Positions 1 through 6,699 of a DNA stretch of 6,699 bases are shown in pieces. The notes under the pieces are model-generated. The model searched no databases, was not told the origin of the DNA, and was given only the letters and a program-made list of their open reading frames with translations. The stretch is from Egaibacter sp046050465 (GTDB lineage Bacteria > Pseudomonadota > Gammaproteobacteria > Burkholderiales > Burkholderiaceae_C). The translations under genes were made by a program, and so were the position numbers. The stretch covers positions 1 to 6,699 of the forward strand of contig JBJOPS010000059.1 of NCBI GenBank assembly GCA_046050465.1, in the 5' to 3' direction. Every line of letters begins with the position of its first letter. Within the stretch, counting starts at the first letter, position 1.

Positions 1-1118
1 TAGCGCTGCTCCACCGCCAGCCGGTACAGGGCCATGATGCGTTCATGCCCGGCCAGCGCACTGACCAGCATCATCAAGGTGCTGCGCGGCAGGTGGAAGT
101 TGGTGAGCAGGCCCTGCACCACGCGGAACTCATGGCCGGGGGTGATGAAGATGTCGGTCTCGCCGCGGCAGGCACTCAGCGAGCCCCCCGCAGCCGGCGC
201 CAGGCGGGCCGCCGACTCCAGCGCACGCAGGCTGGTGGTGCCCACCGCGATGACGCGGCCGGCGCGCGCGCGCGCCGCCTCGATGGCCGCCACCGTGGCT
301 TCACCCACCTCGTACCACTCGCTGTGCATGCGGTGCTCGGCCAGGCGCTGCACGCGCACCGGCTGGAAGGTGCCCGCGCCCACGTGCAGCGTCACGCTGG
401 CGCGAAGCACGCCCCTGGCATCCAGCGCGGCCAGCAACGCATCATCAAAATGCAGCGCCGCAGTGGGTGCCGCCACGGCACCGGGGTTTTTGGCGAACAC
501 GGTCTGGTAGCGTGCGGCGTCTTCGGCTGAATCGGTGTGGTCGATATACGGCGGCAGCGGCACATGGCCGTGGCGTTCCATCAGCGTGTGCGGGTCGTCG
601 CCCGCGTCGTTGGAGAGCACAAAGCGAAACAGTGCGCCCTGCGCATCGGGCCAGCGGCCCAGCAGCGTGGCGCTTAAGGCCTCGTGCGTGCCCGGCGCGC
701 CCACCAGCGCCACCGTGGTGCCCACCTCGGGCTTCTTGCTCACCCGCATGTGCGCCGCCACCTGGTTGCCGGAGAGCACGCGCTCAATCAGCAGCTCCAG
801 CTTGCCACCCGTGGGTTTTTCGCCAAACAGTCGCGCCTTGATGACCTTGGTGTCGTTGAACACCAGTAGATCGCCCGCATTCAACAGCGAAGGCAGATCA
901 CGAAAGATGCGGTCCACCGGCTGGGTACTTGTTGGCCCCCACGCTTGGCACTGCGTGTCCTGCGCTGCCCCCTGGGGGGGCTGTTCCGCCTTGGAGCGGC
1001 CCTGCGGCGCAACGGTGCCATCCAGCAGCCGCGAGCCGCTGCGCTCGGGCGCGGGGTGCTGGGCAATCAGCTTTGGGGGCAGGGTGAAATCGAAATCGCT
1101 GAGCGTGAAGGTGCGCAT
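1..1118 (-). CDS. queA: QueA, S-adenosylmethionine:tRNA ribosyltransferase-isomerase (3' end missing)
   Basis: QueA moves the ribosyl group of S-adenosylmethionine onto preQ1 already placed at wobble position 34 of GUN-anticodon tRNAs, giving epoxyqueuosine; it is cytosolic. The minus-strand frame is open from ATG at 1118 to the window edge (372 codons), and the last visible residues (AVEQR) precede the expected C-terminal end of the family. Visible family blocks are LIAQHPAPERS near residues 17-27, GDLLVFNDTKVIKARLFG after residue 76, NPGAVAAPTAALHF at 211-224, TLHVGAGTFQPVRV at 243-256, then MHSEWYEVGE, VIAVGTTSLRALES and LLTNFHLPRSTLMMLVSALAG. The start fits the usual QueA N-terminus, although no clear Shine-Dalgarno precedes it. 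Oddity: residues 35-66 are an additional Gln/Ala/Pro-rich stretch between LLDG and PVDRIFRDLP, where relatives have only a few residues; it contains a repeat element also found in recG. The usual partner tgt is not visible. Confidence 0.97.
   Translation of the reverse strand, partial: MRTFTLSDFDFTLPPKLIAQHPAPERSGSRLLDGTVAPQGRSKAEQPPQGAAQDTQCQAWGPTSTQPVDRIFRDLPSLLNAGDLLVFNDTKVIKARLFGEKPTGGKLELLIERVLSGNQVAAHMRVSKKPEVGTTVALVGAPGTHEALSATLLGRWPDAQGALFRFVLSNDAGDDPHTLMERHGHVPLPPYIDHTDSAEDAARYQTVFAKNPGAVAAPTAALHFDDALLAALDARGVLRASVTLHVGAGTFQPVRVQRLAEHRMHSEWYEVGEATVAAIEAARARAGRVIAVGTTSLRALESAARLAPAAGGSLSACRGETDIFITPGHEFRVVQGLLTNFHLPRSTLMMLVSALAGHERIMALYRLAVEQR
931..1010 (-). repeat. G/C-rich palindromic repeat element, copy 1, inside queA
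   Basis: This segment encodes most of the extra residues 37-63 of QueA. On the plus strand it holds CCCCCACGCTTGG, then CACTGCGTGT (949-958), a G/C dyad GCCCCCTGGGGGGGC (967-981) and CCTGCGGC (1001-1008). The same blocks in the same order occur on the minus strand of recG at 2471-2540. The DNA keeps the queA frame open and adds residues missing from the family linker. Element borders are approximate because only two divergent copies are available. I infer a dispersed repeat that inserted into the gene. The name and genome-wide copy number are unknown from this window. Confidence 0.7.
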
Positions 1119-1124
1119 GAGGTG
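1119..1124 (+). promoter_or_regulatory. Shine-Dalgarno supporting the GTG start of recG
   Basis: GAGGTG lies 8 nt before the GTG at 1133, a good match and spacing for ribosome binding. The alternative ATG at 1151 has only GAGG (1135-1138) 12 nt upstream. The better site directly abuts the queA start codon on the other strand. Confidence 0.5.
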
Positions 1125-1132
1125 CTTGACGG

Positions 1133-3394
<2,262 letters not shown>

Positions 3395-3480
3395 CCGCCG
3401 AAATGACCGAAAACATTCCAAAGCCCGGAAAAGGCTGTCTTAACAAGTGTTGTTTGCTACGAACTTGTGTGCAAAAAGAG

Positions 3481-3509
3481 TTTCAATGTGCAGGGATCAG
3501 TCCTATACT
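3481..3509 (+). promoter_or_regulatory. Candidate promoter of the DUF4347 surface-protein gene
   Basis: TATACT (3504-3509) is a strong -10-like hexamer. At 17-nt spacing upstream sits TTTCAA (3481-3486), which matches only three of six -35 positions, so an activator may be needed. Transcription would begin near 3516, giving a leader of about 57 nt that includes the small CCCC/GGGG dyad. Confidence 0.4.
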
Positions 3510-3558
3510 TTTAGCGTCAAGGCGCCCCTGTGGGGTGATATCAGCCAAAATTTCCAGC

Positions 3559-3563
3559 GAGAG
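3559..3563 (+). promoter_or_regulatory. Weak ribosome binding site before ATG 3573
   Basis: GAGAG ends 9 nt before the ATG at 3573. It is a partial Shine-Dalgarno match but well spaced. It supports this start over later in-frame ATGs such as the one at 3750, which would remove the LEPR-like motif. Confidence 0.35.
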
Positions 3564-3572
3564 CGGGTGCAT

Positions 3573-6500
3573 ATGAGCAAAGCCTACACATCAGTTTGGA
3601 GCAGCGTCCTGGAAAAGGCCCTGTTGAATGCGCCAGGGCAAACGGTGCTGCCAGACCGGGGGCAGCCTGCGCACAGGCGGCGACGCCAGCCTCTGCGAAA
3701 GACCGCAGAGCCCTTGGTTCTGGAGCAACGCATTGTCTTTGATGCGGCAATGGCGGCAACCCTTGACCACGCCCAGGACCAGGATCAAAACCTGGAGCCG
3801 ATCTGGAGAGCTCTGGAGGAAATCCAGTTGCCAGCCGTGGCTGAACTCGCCGCTGCGCGTGAAGTCATCTTCATTGATGCCAGTGTCGCCAACATTGCAT
3901 CCCTGCTGCCCGCGGGAACGGGAAACGTTTACCTCTTGCAGGCGGGGCAAGACGGCCTGGTGCAAATGGCCACCATCATGAGCCAGATGCACAACGTGGA
4001 TGCGGTGCACATCATCTCGCACGGCGGCACAGGCTCCTTGCAACTGGGAAGTGCCACGCTGACGCAATCCGGCATGGAGCAGGGTTATGCGCAGGAAATG
4101 GCCCAGATCAGAGGCGCCCTGTCCGGGGGGGCCGACGTTCTGCTCTACGGGTGTGATGTTGCGCAGGGTAGTGCTGGCGCCTCGTTCATCTCGGCGTTGT
4201 CAAGCCAACTGTCGGCCGACGTGGCGGCCAGCACCAACGCGACAGGCCATGTGTCTTTGGGCGGTGACTGGGTGCTGGAGGCTGCTACCGGGGCCATTGA
4301 GGCGACGACACTGGTGGCTACCGGGTATCGATCGGTATTATGGGATTCGCAGCAAACCGGAGTGGCCTATTACGGTGGTGGGGCTACTACACTGACTGCC
4401 GCCCCATCACTGGGGGCTTTGGGCAGCGCTTCGGATATGCAGGCAGGGGGCGGTGTCAGCATCACCAACCACGTTGACCCTGCGAGCGGGGGGCAAGGGC
4501 AGGGAACAGTGTTCTTAGTTGGAAATGTAGGGTCAACAAGTTATGGACAGGCAGTTACCAACAATGACTACATTTATGCAACCGTAACAGTCAATCCTGC
4601 AGATTTTGAAATACGCCTGAGTCAATTCACATTCAACCAGAGACTCGTGAATGAAAGCAGTGCATCGGTTGTTGTGGCGCTCTACAACCCCGACAATGAG
4701 GCGTTGACCCAGTTAACAAATGCTGGGGCACTGGATGGCGCCACAGCGACGACGTCTCTCACTGTCATAAGCATGCCATCCATGCCAGCTGTTGACGCGG
4801 CAAATGCACTCATCGATTATCAAATTCGGTGGTACTTTTACACGGGGGGTGGAACGACCACGGTTTACCTGGACAATCCCGTCGTGTCCTTGCAAGCCAA
4901 TACCGCCCCCACAGCAACCAACGACACAGGCACTGCCACTGAGCAGGGCGTGGCGGCGGGCGCGAATGCCACGGGCAACGTACTGACCAACGATGTGGAT
5001 GCGGATTCTGCGGGCACATTTGCAGTCAGTGCCGTGCGCACGGGCGCAGTGGAGGGCTCCGGCACAGCAGGCACCGTTGGGTCAGCCCTGAGCGGCACCT
5101 ATGGCGCACTGACCCTCAATGCAGACGGCAGCTACACCTACGTGGTCAACAACAGCAATGCAGCCGTCAACGCCCTGCAGGCCGGGCAAACACTGACCGA
5201 GACCTTCAACTACACCCTGCGCACCGGCCCCTTGGGCGGGTATCAGTCCGATGCGGCGACATTGGCCATTACCATCAACGGTGCCAACGACGCGCCGGTG
5301 GACGCAAACGAAACGGCCAGCGTGGCAGAAGACAGCACGCTGACGACAAGCGCAGGCACGGGATTGCTGGCCAACAGCACAGATGTGGACGGCGGGGCCC
5401 CCGTTATCACCGGCTACACCATAGCAGGCGTGGTGGGCACCCAGGCAGTAGGCAGCGCGGTCACCATTGCCAACAGAGGCAGCATCACGATCAACGCAGA
5501 CGGCAGCTACAGCTTCACACCGGTGGCCAACTACACCGGCACGGTACCCGTGATCACCTACACCGTCAGTGACGGTGCAGGAGGCACAGACACCTCCACG
5601 CTGAGCCTGAGCGTCACAGCGGTCAACGACGCGCCGGTGGTTGATTTGAATTCTGGCGAAGTTGGGCAGGAGATGGTCATCAATGGTGGTTTTTCCAGCG
5701 CAACAGGTTGGACGGCATCAGGAGGGTGGCTTGTTGGGAGCCCCTACTTCAATGCCAGCATCTCGACAGATACAGGTACATACACACTGAGTAGTGCGAC
5801 ACTGACGGGCTGGGACACGGGCCTGTCGTCCAATGGAGCCACGCAGCTGGCGATGGACCTGGCTTGGGGGAATGGAATTGGGGCGATGGGGGTGTCCCCG
5901 GCATCGACCCTTACCGTGCGCGTTGGCGGTGTGTCTTACGCCACCGTCACCACAGCCACCGGTACGGGCGGCTCGGCGAACATTGTTTATCTGAACGGCG
6001 CAACAGGCAATCTCGCCACCGTGCCGGTCGGGACGACAACGCCAAGCGCCTGGGTGATTGATCTGCCCACAACGGTCTCAGCAACTGGCGCGCTGGTGTT
6101 CAGTTTCACAGGTGGTGGAAGCGGTGGCGATGACTTCGTCATTGACAACGTCAGTGCGTTGACCCGTGTGGATGGAACGGCCGGAAGCAACTTCTCGACG
6201 ACATACACAGAAAACGGTGCGGCGGTCTCCATTTCTGACATCGACAATACTGTGCGTGATGTCGATGACACCAACATGGAGTCGGCCACGGTACTGCTGA
6301 CCAACTCTGCGACCGGGGACAGATTTCTGGTCAACGGCTCGTCATTGGCATCGGGCACCTTGGCCGGCGGCATCACATGGACGCGTACCGATACGCAAGT
6401 GACATTCTCTGGATCGGCCAGTGAGTCCGCTTATGCCGATGCCATTCGTGCCGTTCAGTTTGAAAACACAACTGAAGCCCCACTGGCTGGAAATCGGACT

Positions 6501-6699
6501 GTGACTGTGATCGTCAGCGACGGAGACACCAACTCCAACACCGCCACTTCCACGATTGCAGTCACAGCGGTCAACGACGCGCCGGTGGACGACAACGAAA
6601 CGGCCAGCGTCACAGAAGACACCCCCCTGGTGGTTGCTGCGGCCAGCGGCCTGCTGGCCAACAGCACCGATGTGGACGGGGGCACCCCCGTCATCAGCG
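3573..6699 (+). CDS. Giant DUF4347/VCBS/cadherin-like repeat surface protein, N-terminal 1042 residues (3' end missing)
   Basis: The frame is open from ATG 3573 to the right edge without a stop. Modules in order: basic N-terminus with RRRR near residue 35 and no hydrophobic signal peptide; LEQRIVFDAA (50-59), a variant of the LEPR-type motif seen at the head of such proteins; a DUF4347 domain (about 97-240) with EVIFIDASVAN, HIISHGG (H146, H150) and LLYGCDVAQG (C194); a jelly-roll-like module (about 258-440); a VCBS repeat (443-575) with NGANDAP at its end; a cadherin/Ig-like repeat (576-688) ending VNDAP; a second jelly-roll-like module (about 698-865) beginning near INGGFSSATGW; an Ig-like repeat (867-1004); and the start of another (1005 on). 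Asp-rich DVDG/DVDD loops suggest calcium binding. Such proteins are usually very long, exported by type I secretion through a C-terminal signal, and serve adhesion or biofilm. That signal and the exporter are not visible, so the function is inferred from architecture. An AT-rich patch suggests mosaic origin. Confidence 0.9.
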   Translation, partial: MSKAYTSVWSSVLEKALLNAPGQTVLPDRGQPAHRRRRQPLRKTAEPLVLEQRIVFDAAMAATLDHAQDQDQNLEPIWRALEEIQLPAVAELAAAREVIFIDASVANIASLLPAGTGNVYLLQAGQDGLVQMATIMSQMHNVDAVHIISHGGTGSLQLGSATLTQSGMEQGYAQEMAQIRGALSGGADVLLYGCDVAQGSAGASFISALSSQLSADVAASTNATGHVSLGGDWVLEAATGAIEATTLVATGYRSVLWDSQQTGVAYYGGGATTLTAAPSLGALGSASDMQAGGGVSITNHVDPASGGQGQGTVFLVGNVGSTSYGQAVTNNDYIYATVTVNPADFEIRLSQFTFNQRLVNESSASVVVALYNPDNEALTQLTNAGALDGATATTSLTVISMPSMPAVDAANALIDYQIRWYFYTGGGTTTVYLDNPVVSLQANTAPTATNDTGTATEQGVAAGANATGNVLTNDVDADSAGTFAVSAVRTGAVEGSGTAGTVGSALSGTYGALTLNADGSYTYVVNNSNAAVNALQAGQTLTETFNYTLRTGPLGGYQSDAATLAITINGANDAPVDANETASVAEDSTLTTSAGTGLLANSTDVDGGAPVITGYTIAGVVGTQAVGSAVTIANRGSITINADGSYSFTPVANYTGTVPVITYTVSDGAGGTDTSTLSLSVTAVNDAPVVDLNSGEVGQEMVINGGFSSATGWTASGGWLVGSPYFNASISTDTGTYTLSSATLTGWDTGLSSNGATQLAMDLAWGNGIGAMGVSPASTLTVRVGGVSYATVTTATGTGGSANIVYLNGATGNLATVPVGTTTPSAWVIDLPTTVSATGALVFSFTGGGSGGDDFVIDNVSALTRVDGTAGSNFSTTYTENGAAVSISDIDNTVRDVDDTNMESATVLLTNSATGDRFLVNGSSLASGTLAGGITWTRTDTQVTFSGSASESAYADAIRAVQFENTTEAPLAGNRTVTVIVSDGDTNSNTATSTIAVTAVNDAPVDDNETASVTEDTPLVVAAASGLLANSTDVDGGTPVIS
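5285..5411 (+). repeat. Intragenic DNA repeat, copy A (cadherin/Ig-like repeat start)
   Basis: This DNA matches 6572-6698 at a constant offset of 1287 bp (429 codons). About 51 of the first 58 bases agree, and the agreement returns over the LLANSTDVDGG coding stretch. It encodes the NDAPVD.NETASV.ED block opening an Ig-like repeat. The retained nucleotide similarity suggests recent duplication or gene conversion, and offers a substrate for repeat gain or loss. Confidence 0.75.
6572..6698 (+). repeat. Intragenic DNA repeat, copy B (cadherin/Ig-like repeat start)
   Basis: This is the second copy of the block at 5285-5411, continuing to the window edge. The shared stretch begins slightly earlier when compared with 5613-5640: GTCACAGCGGTCAACGACGC followed by GCCGGTGG is identical at 6561-6588. 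Further copies are likely to the right of the window. Confidence 0.75.

Larger units (their letters stand above)
3395..3572. other. Intergenic region between recG and the giant surface-protein gene
   Basis: This 178-bp gap is visibly less G/C-rich than recG. It contains a possible promoter around 3481-3509, a short dyad CCCCTGTGGGG (3525-3535) that would lie in the 5' leader, and a weak ribosome binding site before 3573. A loose inverted pair ACAAGT (3443-3448) / ACTTGT (3463-3468) with a 14-nt loop has no following T-run, so I see no convincing terminator for recG. An ATG overlapping the recG stop opens a short frame ending at 3576, but nothing supports it as a gene. Confidence 0.6.

Noticed and set aside
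3442..3469. Possible recG terminator hairpin (ACAAGT/ACTTGT)
   Set aside because: Six A/T-rich base pairs with a 14-nt loop and no following T-run; too weak for an intrinsic terminator.
5987..6376. A 129-codon minus-strand open frame opposite the surface-protein gene
   Set aside because: Low-complexity Ser/Val/Thr-rich translation typical of the complement of repeat-protein coding DNA; no start signal or domain.
4999..6699. Regularly spaced repeats as a CRISPR-like array
   Set aside because: The repeats are long, protein-coding, and spaced by whole domains in one open frame; no short direct repeats with uniform spacers.

Overview
The window reads as a high-GC betaproteobacterial chromosome, most likely Burkholderiales and probably Comamonadaceae. 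This rests on the divergent queA/recG pair, the G/C-rich third codon positions of both genes, and protein wording close to that family. The assignment comes from recognition, not from a search.

Left part (1-1118, minus strand): the first 372 codons of queA, the S-adenosylmethionine:tRNA ribosyltransferase-isomerase of queuosine synthesis; its 3' end lies beyond the left edge. Middle (1133-3394, plus strand): a complete recG, the branched-DNA translocase. The two genes diverge from start codons only 14 bp apart (32 bp if recG begins at its ATG), so each promoter must lie partly inside the neighbour's coding sequence. Both genes carry an extra in-frame segment of about 30-36 codons at a loop where their families have only a short linker. 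The two segments contain related copies of one G/C-rich partly palindromic repeat, in the same orientation relative to each host gene. This is the most unusual signal in the window.

Next comes a 178-bp intergenic gap (3395-3572) with lower GC, a good -10-like box and a weak ribosome binding site. It leads into a very long open frame (3573 to the right edge, 1042 codons, no stop): the N-terminal part of a giant repetitive surface or secreted protein. Its order is a basic N-terminus, an LEPR-like motif, a DUF4347 domain with caspase/CHAT-like His and Cys motifs, a jelly-roll-like module in an AT-rich patch, a VCBS repeat, a cadherin/Ig-like repeat, a second jelly-roll-like module wedged into the start of another Ig-like repeat, and then the beginning of a further repeat. 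Proteins of this build are usually exported by type I secretion and act in adhesion or biofilm, but no transporter is visible here.

The three genes do not form one pathway: queA and recG are housekeeping, while the giant protein looks like an accessory, mosaic locus placed just downstream of recG.
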